Assembly (NCBI GenBank): GCA_009103225.1
Contig: RHPI01003041.1
Span: forward strand, 401,001 to 465,000
DNA length: 64,000 nucleotides
DNA from: Chlorokybus atmophyticus
Taxonomy: Eukaryota; Streptophyta; Chlorokybophyceae; Chlorokybales; Chlorokybaceae
Direction of reading: 5' to 3'
Shown: one piece after another, positions 42,737 to 53,970 of the stretch
How the letters are laid out: each line of letters begins with the position of its first letter
Numbering within the stretch: position 1 is the stretch's first letter
Position numbers and translations under genes: made by a program
Notes under the pieces: model-generated
What the model saw: the letters and a program-made list of their open reading frames with translations, nothing else
Databases searched by the model: none
What the model was told of the DNA's origin: nothing

Positions 42737-45700
42737 CTATTGTTGAGGGCACACTTGTATCGCGCAAACAAGCGCAGAGTCCTTGCTAGCCACCAGGCTA
42801 ATGGCAATGGCCTGGCCTGGTTTGTTCTGAACCACCACATTGAATGACTTCACCACCGCCGTGAAAGGGCCCTTTGCTGCCGCCACAATGTCAAAGTTGG
42901 GCAACACTGTTGCACCCTGCACGGGTGAACATGAATGCCATGTTAGTGTGATTATGTGATGAGTTGAAGAAAGTTGGGTCCAATGCATGTACCTGAAGTT
43001 TGATGTCGAACACGCGCTGGCCACTCTCATGCCAGTAAGTCTCAGCAAAGTGCAGCGTCACCGTATATGAGCCCGCTGTTGCTACCGGGACCGTGTAACT
43101 GCGCATCCAAATGTTGGTGTCTAATATTGCCTCACAGTTGCGCGTGCTACACAACAGCATGCGTTGATGCTGTATCATATGGAGCAGTCGTCACTGATGA
43201 GTGCATACAACACGCACAACATGACACCAAAGGGCAACTGAAGCTGCGAGAATGGTCATGTTGATACCTGAAGCTGCCGTATCGGTATGACTTGTATAAT
43301 TGTTCAAGCCCGACTTTGGCGCCCAGCATGGCGCAGCTACCTGCACACGAAACACACACATCAACGCGACATGATGTTTGCGTGCTGACACGCGTTGCGT
43401 TGACGTTTGATCACCCAGAGATATTCACACCTGCACTGGCTGTTGCACCTCCCTGGTAGTAATCATCTGCCTTCCACACATCACCCGAGAAGTCTGCATC
43501 ACCCGTGCACAAAGGCGTAAACAACTCGTCGACCCCATTGCTACCACCCCATGAGACTGCAACACACCCTCCACAACTTCCATCACAAAATAGTGTTACG
43601 AACAACCACAACGTTGCTCACCAGTGAAGCCGCTGTTGCTCCCTGCCGATATCAGCACGCACCTTCCCGGAAGCTTCGGTGGAGGCGTCGGCATGATGAG
43701 GCGCGGGCTTGGCACTTGTCCCGGCGCAGCCAACTTCATTGATAACCATGCACCAGATGCTGCACATTGATGGTGATGGTGATGATGATGTTGATGGTGG
43801 TGATGTTGTTGGTGTTGTTGATGATGATATTTATGATGGTGATGGTCTTACTTGTCAGCAGGGAATTTGGGCCTTGATAGGCAGCAGAGGAACAGTCGTA
43901 TGCTTCGCCATAAGGCACTGTTGCCTGCCGCAGTTGCATGATTGGTCATGCTGCGTTAGATAGCCCACACACAACACCATCATCACAGATAGACATATGC
44001 GTGTGCCCGCCTGTGCCCGCGTGTGCACGCATGCATGAGATGTTGTCTGCTGTCACATGTGAGCATGTGTGCGCAAGGACAGAATGCTTACATCAATCAC
44101 AACATAATCGCAGCCTGTGCCGGGGCAGAAATCCTCATCTGGGTCGGTGTGAATGTCGCGATACCGCTGCCCTCTTTGTCTGCACACAACCACAACAACC
44201 ACAACTTGTCTCACAAACAATACACATCAACATTCGTGTTGGTGTCTTGCAGTGATTCAGTCGGCTTCAGGCAGCTTACTTGACTGTGACTACCAACAAG
44301 CCCCGTCCCACATCCCAGTAGTAAGCATTGGCGTTGCTGGCGCGTTGATTCGCGAGGGTGTTGGCTTGTGCAAGCTGCGCCAGCACGCCGTCCTGCGCAT
44401 ACATAACGCGTATGTGTGTTACACTTGTGCATTATGAGCACTGACGCACAACCATTCATGTTGGAGTGCGTGAGCATTTAAGTGTGCGCACGCGCGCGCG
44501 TACTGCACGAGTGCACAATGCGAGTACCAACCACATGCATGCTTGCAGTCTTTGTCCTGCATGTTAGCAGCAACGTGATCACAAGTGGGTATGGTTGTTG
44601 ATCAATGAATGTCAAAGCACGTACCGAGTAGAGGCCAAGGCCTCGCTGGACGGAGATTATGACTGTGTCTGGAGGGTAACAAACGCCCAGCTCCACCCAC
44701 TCGCCCTGCAATGCAATACAAATTTGTGATGTGGTAGAGTGCCATATGCACAGTGTTTTGTTGCCTAGCATGTTCTGTATGAGACACAGGGACTCATACC
44801 TGATACGCATTGTCAAGCTGCAGTTGCAGCAGCTGTGGTGTTTGTGCATCGAAAACGAGCAGATACGACGCCCCAACCGACCTGTTAACATAGCCAGATT
44901 GGGGCCTGGCATTATGACATGATACCCTTGAGTCAATACATGCACAGCGGTAAACTTTGAATAATGACCATATTGGCTGCCAGGTTCCGGCGTTGCCACT
45001 CAACACGAGCTCGCCGTCATTAATGTTGTCGCTGCTGACTCTGTTGTTGAGTAACATGTGGAGAGAGTTGGGGTTGGCGCAAGGGCTGGACAAGCACTGG
45101 ACCTGTTGCAGCGATGTTGGGCGCCAAGTTTCTTGTGGTACTCAGGGTCATGTTTATGAGTCACAAGGCAGCAGTGTGGTTGAACAAACTTGTAGTTACC
45201 TCTGCGTTGGCGTATGCTTGTGGGCAGATCAAGCCGTTGGCACCATCATTAATGCAGCCAGGAGCTTTGTAGAAGTTCCAGCTTAAGGGTAAGACTACTG
45301 CCTGCAAGCATATGTAAACAATCACGCACACGCACACAATCAGGACCATAACCATGCATGTGTATGTACAGTACGCATGCAACCAAGCAGCACCACTTAT
45401 ATCTGACGGGGTCAATACGCATATATTGCTATAGATCCAGATGCATGCATATAGCGGGATGTGAATGAATCCCCAGGTATACGTACCCCTGCGTGTCCGG
45501 TCAATGAGCCGTCCGCATCATATATGTTGGTGGTCTTGCCTCCATCTGCCTGCATACGACATCAACACCGAGTCAACAATGCATACAAATCTGGCTTATG
45601 CTTGCGTGTGTAGTTCGTGTATGGGGCCAACGCGCAAAGTAACAAACACATGCATGCACTTACTTGAACATCTGAATTGCGTATATGAACGGGTGAGTTG

Positions 45701-48700
45701 ACGAACTTGGCAGCCTGCAAACGCACACGTTTTTTGACCAGACCTTGTCCATATATTTACAGGCTTGTAGTAGTGCACAGGAGTACCATCTCCTCACCCG
45801 CAGGTTTGTGCTTGTGTGCATGAAGAACACGTTGTAGACGCGAGGCTCCAGCGGCGTGCACTGCGCTCCATTGTAGTTGATGAAAGTACACCTGACACAG
45901 ACACGACATAAGCGCACGCACATAAGATGAAGTTCATTCTGGCCCTCAGAAACAACAACACCTCATAAGACTTCGTAACTCACCCATCCAGGCTTTGCGG
46001 CCCGTCATAAACTCTGTACCCCACAATAGAGTTAGACACAGACGTGTCCACAGGGTTTCCCGGGTTGCCGCTTCTCCCAACAAACACGTTGCCGACCAGC
46101 ATTGATAAACCGGGGTCCGGGTGGCCTCCCCTCCCTGCTATCTGCATGAAACATGAACAAATAAACAACCACAACCACAACCATGAGTGAGCTTTGTGTC
46201 TGTGAGCAGAGTAGTTGGGTGTATATGTATACACACAGACACACAGACGTGTATGTGTGATGTTTGTGATGTAGTGTGTATTGTTCATCATTGTATGGCG
46301 CATCATGCATACTTGAACTCCTTCAGGGGTGTCAGCCCAAATGCATCTTGTCAAGGTTAGCTTATAGAGTCTGCCCCAAAGCCCTGAGTTAACAAGCTTC
46401 CATCCCTGCAATACGACAACAGTTATCCATACACAGTCATAATCAACACAACGATAACAACAACATTAACACAACACAACAACAACACATGCTCATATAA
46501 CAGCTCTTTGCAGCAGCAGCAAGAGCTGTCATACACACCCATTGCTTACTTGGAAGTCCTGTATGTTGGGTGCGGTCCCGTCGCTGGGTGCCAACATGGC
46601 CAAGTTGGCGTGTTTGAACTGGTAGCCAACATCGTTATCATCAAGTATGCCGCTCTCCACATTGAGCCCTCTCCTGCAGCAATAACATGTTGGTTTGCAT
46701 GTTGATAGCATTGGTAATAAGACTCGAGTACTATCACTCACGCGCATGAGTGAGCCACATTGCGGGTGAATCCCGCAAACTTGGCTGCGGCGGGGTTTAA
46801 TGAGCCGTAAAGCCCGAGAAGGCCTGATAAACCCTCGACAGCGCCTCGTGTCTGTCATGCAGAGCCAAGCAAGTTGTTGTTAATGAATAATGTGTAATAT
46901 GTTGTGTTACATCACAGACATGTGTTATGCGACAGCAAGGACTGAGGTTTACATTGACACGTACCTGGAACCAAAAGCCTGTGCCTTGGCAGCCGGAGGC
47001 TACGTTGTTGTTGAACACGTTGTTGCCATCTGCCATGTAAACGTTTTTGTCATGGTGAAAAGAAGTACAGGGGAGAAAACAGAAAACCCACACATACAAA
47101 CACAAGCACGAAAGCAGGAAATAAGCAACAAGACAAGCAAAACGACAGCAAGGTGAATGATCAGGTAACGTAAGAATAAGGCAACAAACATCGCACAGGC
47201 ATGAAAACACAACAGGTATTTTGAAAGGGTAGGATACTTAGACTGCCAACAACCATGATACCAACCATTATATATATACATCCACATGCGATGCGTCACT
47301 CACTTGTGATCCAAAAAGCGGACACCGCGATGGCATCCGCATCACTCCCCAGTCTTGCTCCCGTATTCTATCAAAACACACCAACACAGTGTTGTTGTTT
47401 GAAACACGTGCAACAATACTCGCACACACACCATAGTTGATGCAGCACTTGCCTTGGTCATGGTGTTGATGGCGAGGTTTCTGGTCAAGACATTGCCAAA
47501 CTCTGCGCCATCCTCCAGCAGGAACGCGTGGCCTTGAGTGTTGAAGGCAACATTGCCACTCAACGCAACACCCTAGAAGCAGAGTGGTTGAAGTGGTTGT
47601 GACATGATGCATTTATGATTCTATCAGATGAGTACAAGTTATAAGGCAGTACTATCCCACTTACGTCAAATGATTTGAGCGTGTGACAAAGGCTCTAGGA
47701 GTGTCGTGTGATGCATGCATGTGGATGATCATGGAGTGAGTAAACTGTTGCAGGTTATAACACCCCATTCACGGCATCCCACCTGAGTGCCGTGTATGAC
47801 GTAAGCTCTGAAATTGGAGTTTGAGGCCACGCAGTCGCGTACGTAAGTGCCTGTTGGGACGCGTCCGCACACATGGAAATGAATTGGATACCTGACGGGC
47901 AAAATAAAAGAGGGTCAAAGGGGATGTGTTATGCGCTTAATGACGGAACCCAGATTTGATTGTTGCAAACAGACTTGGCAAAAGCGTCGCCTTGACCGCC
48001 ATTGATGACTGCCACCGCTTGGACGTGCACGGCTTTGAAACCCTGTTGTTGGTTTGGACACGTGTCCGGCTATCAGTGTTGAAGCTGTACAGTTCTACAG
48101 CACAACGGTGACAACTGACACACGTACACACCCGCACATACCATGTATGCACCCGCACATACACACAACACATGCGTGCGGACACTTATGCATACGTGCG
48201 TGCGTGCGCACATGCGCGCGCATGCACGCACACGTGTGCACGCCTACAATCGCACATGTATGCATGGTGGTGCGCAACAAGGCTGTGCGCGGTATGTCCA
48301 CAGTTGAACATCACCTTTACGAAAATGGTATGGCAGCCAATGGGAGCCCCGCCAACAATCTCAATACTGCGAGACAGCAGCGCAACCTCCGCCCTCTCAT
48401 CCACACCATAGGTGACCTGTTTCAAGCCAACAACAACATGGCCATTGTGGGGGACCATCTACCAGCAACATCAACAGTAAACAATTACAGCTTACCTGCC
48501 CATAGTGCATCCACTTGAGCGGGGCATCGACCACGATAGTTTGTCCTGCGATGCTTGCAATCTTCCGCACTTCACTCTACACAAGTACCACACAAATTGA
48601 CAGCAGTTGGATTGCAAGTTTGGGTAGAAGTTGTGCACACTGAGTGCACCATAATGTCACACATCGTTCACTCGCCTGCGTGTAAGCATAATCGGTGCTG

Positions 48701-49921
48701 CCTATCACAACAGCATCGCCAGCTTTCCAGGAGCTGTGCAAACATGCAGACAGTTGATACTGGCAAAACCAGGACACAACATGACAATAGTGTCCTTGTT
48801 GTGTCACAAGCACATAAACAAAAGCTCACCTCACGCTGCCAATGACGGCAACAGATTTGGTGCCCACCGATGCAGTGGCTGCGAGCTTTGTCCAAGACTG
48901 CGCCAAGCCCTTTGCTCCATGCAGCTCCAAAGTGCCACCTTGTAGACGTTATATTGGTTGTGACTGTTCGTATGCAAGGACACACACGCTCGCACACATG
49001 CATGAATATAGCCACTGTGGATGTGGCACATGCACATGCGCGTGCGTGCACACACGCACGCAGGCTCTCAAGTGCGTGCATACGTACACACAAGCGCATG
49101 CACGCAAGTGCGTAGGAGCGTGCATGCGCGCATGCACGCTCCTACGTGCGTGCATGTGTGTGTATGCACACACACATATTAGAACATATAAGACTGTCAC
49201 CTGGTAGCACTGCCAGGACCTGCGAGCCGGCGATACCCGGCACCAGGGCCGTGCCGGCAAGGTTTACGGTGAGCTTGCCAACGAAGGGGCAGCCTTCACC
49301 TCCAACGTGGAGTGCACCCTGTCCATGACGATTAGTAGTGGTGAATGCTGTCACTGAGTGTGTTGTGGTCACACAGTGGCATAGTCTCACTTGGACTGCG
49401 ATGAAGTCTGTCGTGAGAGTGGCGGGCGCGTCCTTGAATACAAGAACAGCGCCGGCAGCGATTGTAATGCCACTGTTGATTGTAACCTATTGAGTGACAG
49501 AGTTATAAGACACTGTTTCACAACGTAAGCAGCAAGAAGGCATGTGTAAACTGCGAAAGAACTAGGGTGAAAATGTGTGACTGTGTACTTGTGACACGCA
49601 TTGTCACACAAGTACACAGTTGTTGGCGCGTACCTCTTCGACATCAAATAGCACATTCTGGCCTGACTTCAGTGTCACCCCACCAGAGATGCTCTTGCTG
49701 CAGAAAGTCGGTCAGTGTTACTGATCCAAGCATTGCATGCTGACACAGGCAGTGCAGCACTGTTACTGTTTTGTGTACAATACTCACCTTTTGAACAGTT
49801 GCGACCATGGCGTGAGCGTCTTGTACGCCGAGTCAAAGGGACACAGTCCTGAGACTACGTGAAGACAAGAGAAGAAGAGCACAACAAGCACACCACACGC
49901 AAGCATGGTACTGTGCACCAT
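42737..49921 (-). CDS. Secreted G8 / parallel beta-helix / malectin-domain protein (CEMIP/TMEM2-like)
   Basis: Predicted 1074-aa secreted protein. Exons (minus): 49921-49788, 49698-49635, 49486-49391, 49318-49201, 48938-48830, 48733-48676, 48576-48496, 48416-48315, 48042-47975, 47891-47783, 47572-47453, 47367-47304, 47029-46965, 46851-46742, 46673-46550, 46405-46313, 46141-45984, 45891-45798, 45714-45664, 45549-45487, 45301-45200, 45102-44969, 44881-44800, 44705-44625, 44392-44280, 44179-44092, 43924-43852, 43759-43622, 43556-43431, 43340-43268, 43146-42993, 42916-42737 (TAG). Residues 1-25 form a signal peptide. A G8-like domain follows (LKSGQNVLFDVEEV, GALHVGGEGCPFVG), then the YPIHFH signature at 278-283 and a beta-helix region (GNVAFNTQGHAFLLEDG, NNVFNNNVASG). 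From about residue 899 comes a malectin domain (DVWKADDYYQGG, TVTLHFAETYW, GQRVFDIKLQ). Animal relatives act on hyaluronan; the algal substrate is unknown, and cell-wall or extracellular glycan binding is an inference. Two introns appear to be GC-AG. Confidence 0.88.
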
Positions 49922-52181
49922 TGCAGAGACACACACAGTGGAACACACTGGAAGGACTGTGGTGATGGCACTGTCCAGCGTCACACTGTGCTGTATGGTT
50001 ACACAACAGTTCAGAGACACACGCACACACACGTAAAGCTGTGCACACAGTCTTCAAGTAGTACCACAGGCCCAGGTGCTTTTATATGTGTCACACAGGC
50101 AGGTTGTGTTTTCACCATGACTGCAACGTAGGCAGATCAGACCATGGCAACTTCCCACTGGAAAGAAATCCAAGTATAACAGAATCAATCAATACCAACG
50201 ATGGCATACTATCAAAAGTAATGCTCTACACTAGCCCTGCTGCTTGAAAGCTACTCTTGGACTATGCAAACAGTATGATTGCCTTACCTTGGGTGTAATA
50301 CCAGGCACAAAGTGAGTGCAAACGTTGGGTTAGAGCAGTGTAGTCCATCATGATGACTCGTACACTGTGCCAGCTGGCATATCTTGTCAACAGAAACATA
50401 CAACAGATGTCCAGCAATGGTGATCCTGTGTTACATCACACAGGCAGCAGCACTCAACTCCTGTGTGCGTCTGCTTGTGTGTGCAAGCATGCGTTGAAAG
50501 CTGAGGCTTGCTGCAAAACAGTTCGAAGCAAACAAGCTAACGATCGAACAACAAGCAGGTGCTTGCCAGGTGTCAAGCAACACGAGAGCATTTTTGAGAG
50601 CAGATTCAACGAAGCGTTTTCTTATGTGTAACATTGCAGCCAGCCTCGTCATACACAAACTTGCTTGTCTGCTGGCAATGTACCATAGATGTATCAAGTG
50701 ATATATTATGACATGTACATAGGTAATGCAAATTACTGTAACTGCTTGTTGATGTGACAGACGACAGCAAATGGAGGCGTTTGTGTCGTCCAAGGCGGTG
50801 CATGCTGTCGCTTGCCTCTTTCTACCAAATTCACTGTTGCTTGCAATACGCTGACATGCATGTTAGCCAGCTGCACTAAGTACACTGTACATGCACAGTA
50901 CCAGGACCCATCACCTCCTCCGTAAGCCATGACGCAGACCATAACCAGGCGGTGTTCACTGAGGAGGGTTGCTCAGGCAAGCTAGTGGTAGCGCCTGGCC
51001 TTCACGCAAAGACGACTCCGCCGCCCATGCTGCCGCCCACACCCACGCCGACGACAGAGGCATGCAAGACGCTAGAGCAGCTCGTTGAGTAGCTCAGCAG
51101 GCAGAGGCGGTGCAGGCGGCGGCGGCGGAGGAAGAGGAGGAGGAGGTGGAGGCGATTAAGCGCAAGCACACTGGGGTCGCAGGCGAGGTGGGAAAGGAGG
51201 TGGGCAAGCTGGTGCCTTCCTGTGGTTACTGTGCAACGTGGGGGTTGGCCATTGGAAAGAAGGTGCTGCTTCAGGACACACCATACCATACCCCTTATAT
51301 ACACATTCAAGCTTGGTGCAGTTGGTCATAGTTAGTGGTTTGTCGTAGTAATGATCTGTTGGGAGTTGATGTTGTTTATTTTACATTGTGCACAAACTGT
51401 TGAACAACCTGCCAATGCATGGCAATGCACCAGTGCATTGCGGTCTGAACCATAATCCAGTTGAAAATCGCTTGATGCTGTACCACATTAGCAAGTTCCT
51501 CACTTGTGTGTTCGTGGTGTAGCTTAACCATCAGGAATGCAATATATATACATCAAGAGCAACAGTAGCATGTGTTGTTCGAAGTACAAACAAGCCCCAT
51601 ACTCATCAAGGCTTGCTTCATGCTGGCACATAACGTGCTTTGTGTGTCAACAAACTTGCAGTCGTACGCAATGAGGCATGTTTGTAAAACATACGCGATG
51701 CACGTATCCGACTGTGTCAGATGGTGGTGCTTTTGACTTATTGACGGCTATTGTTCACCTGATCAAGTAACACAACCGTTCATGTGCCGTCTGCCTGGCC
51801 TATCCGGCACTTGCTTTGTTTGAAAACATCATGAAGCAAATCCAGCGAGTGGATTCGAACATTATGCAGCATATGCTATGTTGCATCATGTCCGGTTGCA
51901 CTAGCAAGGCTCTATTGCTGGACCAACATTGCTAATTGAACCATATCCTTGCTCGCTAGTTGCATACCCTATGTGACATTCTTGCAATGAGTGAGACTCT
52001 ACTTAAGTGTACGTTGCAAGGTGTACATTACAATGCTGTACATCTGGTGTATTACAATAGATTCCCTTGCTGCGCAATGTGGTGTCATCCAAGGTACAGG
52101 CTACTACGCTCAGCGTTGCGCTGCATGCAACGTGGGCTGTGCAAAGTGCATGTGTTGCCAATGCAGTTGCAAAGCCAATGG

Positions 52182-52260
52182 TGTAACGGGAAGGTACATT
52201 AAATTACCACAAATCAACCATAAAAGCATCAAGTCTTTTGTGGTCGAGTAGGCTGTGACA
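52182..52260 (+). repeat. 5' LTR of the TRIM-like element
   Basis: 79 bp, begins TGTAAC and ends GTGACA, giving the usual TG...CA ends with short imperfect inverted termini. Flanked on the left by the target duplication AATGG. Confidence 0.88.
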
Positions 52261-52627
52261 TTGGTCATCGGAGCTTGAAACCCGGGTTCGATTCCTGCAT
52301 GGCACACGAATTCCGCGGTCGTTGTGTCTCGATCCAATAACATCGTAAATGGTCACTTCATATGTGCCATTATCGATTGGTCGCGATTTGCCTAATGGCA
52401 GTCATGCGCCGGCGTTCCGTCGGTGCGGCAGGGCGCGACTTGCCTGTCGCGATGCGACCTGTGGGGCCGGCAGCGGTGCGCTATGCGCGCGTTGACCGGT
52501 ATGGGCCTAAATTAGCCGATCCTAGGGCGGCGGGGCCGGTGACTGACCCTAATCAGACCCCTGGGATGATTCCCCAGCTGATGGGAGCCAGCTGCCAAGG
52601 ACGTCAGCGTTCTTAAGTGGGGGGGAG

Positions 52628-52706
52628 TGTAACGGGAAGGTACATTAAAATCACCACAAATCGACCATAAAAGCACCAAGTCTTTGTGGTCGAGTGGGCT
52701 GTGACA
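52628..52706 (+). repeat. 3' LTR of the TRIM-like element
   Basis: 79 bp, same ends as the left LTR, preceded by the polypurine tract and followed by the second AATGG. Confidence 0.88.
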
Positions 52707-53515
52707 AATGGGTTGCATGCATTGCATGATAAGTACAAGGGACGAAAAAAGGGTGAACCTCATGTGAACTTGTATATAAGATATGCAACTGTGTGCGCTG
52801 TCTGTGTAGGAAAACATAGTGTACAAGTTGGTTGTATACTAAACAAAACAAGTCAAAGAATCTGTGTTGCACATAATTTATAGTGCACACTGCATTGTGA
52901 CTTGTACACTATTCAACGTGTTCTTAATGTACATATTGCGTGAGTTTAAATTCATCACGTACAATCCAACCTTATTCATCGCAAATTTTACACGGTGACT
53001 GACCAAGGACCGAGGGACTGACGGGTGCCTGAGCTTGCCTGAACCTGCCTGCCGCTGCCTAAAATGCTACTTTTGAACTGTTGGGTTTACCGATGGCTTA
53101 TGTGGACTGACGCAGACGACCGCGGGCCGAAAGTGGTTGTCAGTGGCACTGACCGGCCGAGAGTTGTCAACCAGTTACCCTTTGGTCGATGTGAACAGAC
53201 GGCCGTTAGCCGGTAGCTATGGACAGCTGACAACAATAGCCGGCAGTTTCCTTGCCGTTACACTGCTGTTAATATATGACCCTTAGCGTTTGACAAAAGT
53301 TGACAATTCTTGCCGTAAGCCAACACCAACATGCCACGCAGCTTATACAAACCTTAGACTAATGTTTGGTCTTGCAACTATAAGCCCACAATACTTACAC
53401 CATACCGGCAGTGTTGAGAGTATATCCACTTGCAACTGAGCAGCCGACTTGCGCATGAACTACCTACAACATTAAATCTAGGTGTCGCGCAGCTTGTCAA
53501 CCCGTGGTGCCTGCC

Positions 53516-53970
53516 TTAAAACTCCTCCTCAACCATCTCCTCATGTTCCTCCTCCAATAAGTATTCTGCTTTAACATCGGAGTCATCTTCATCTGCTGCC
53601 TTGCTCGCTGACAATATAGCGGCTACTTCGTCCTTCAGCTTGAATGTCGGCACCTCGCCGTGCATGCGCATGCACTTGATGGTTGCTTTGAGAGTGACCA
53701 TTTGCATTTGGTAATGCTATAAGAGTGGCATGGTGCCAAAGGACTAGCCCATTAGCATACACATGCTTACTTTGTCTTCCGCTTTGTCGCACTCCGCCAG
53801 GCAGACAGTCAGCATGCCGCGCTGCTCTTCGTTCTATCGGACCAACATGGCAATTTGCAAGCAACTGCTTACTTGCCGCTGGAAACATTAAATTAGATCA
53901 TGGATTACCCGTTCGTGGTACTCCGCAGCTTGTCTTTTGCGACTTGTGAGCTCCCGCAAGTAGAAATATG
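53516..53970 (-). CDS. Unrecognised acidic, coiled-coil-like protein, C-terminal exons only
   Basis: Three exons that join in phase: 53970-53909, 53833-53771 and 53716-53516 (TAA). All have consensus acceptors and GT donors. Together they encode about 107 residues: a charged helical stretch (YLRELTSRKRQAAEYHER), then NEEQRGMLTVCLAECDKAED, then HYQMQMVTLKATIKCMRMHG, GEVPTFKLKDEVAAIL and a very acidic end EEEHEEMVEEEF. The heptad-like charge pattern suggests a coiled coil, possibly a cytoskeletal or flagellar protein, but I do not recognise the family. No further 5' exon could be placed between 53971 and 56610, where repeats and the end of the gypsy element lie, so the gene is either incomplete, interrupted, or has a distant 5' part. 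Confidence 0.6.

Larger units (their letters stand above)
52182..52706 (+). mobile_element. TRIM-like non-autonomous LTR retrotransposon, complete
   Basis: Two 79-bp direct repeats, 52182-52260 and 52628-52706, both start TGTAACGGGAAGG and end GGCTGTGACA; they differ at about six positions. Immediately after the left LTR, TGGTCATCGGAGC (from 52262) resembles a tRNA primer-binding site, close to the initiator-methionine type TGGTATCAGAGC. Immediately before the right LTR lies a polypurine tract AAGTGGGGGGGAG (52615-52627). The host sequence AATGG is duplicated at 52177-52181 and 52707-52711. The 367-bp interior codes for no known retroelement protein, so it must have moved with enzymes supplied in trans. 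LTR divergence of several percent indicates an insertion that is not brand new. Confidence 0.9.
49922..53515. other. Intergenic region containing a TRIM-like retroelement
   Basis: Upstream flank of the G8 gene. Apart from the small LTR element at 52182-52706 no gene was recognised. A short acidic, repeat-driven frame at 51110-51331 is purely compositional. Confidence 0.5.

Noticed and set aside
52362-52616. 84-codon frame inside the TRIM-like element
   Set aside because: No match to gag, protease or integrase motifs; probably chance openness of GC-rich internal sequence.
53252-53262. TTGCCGTTACA as the far end of a longer LTR starting at 52628
   Set aside because: It roughly mirrors the TGTAACGG LTR start, but the 79-bp repeat pair with AATGG duplications on both sides defines the boundaries better.
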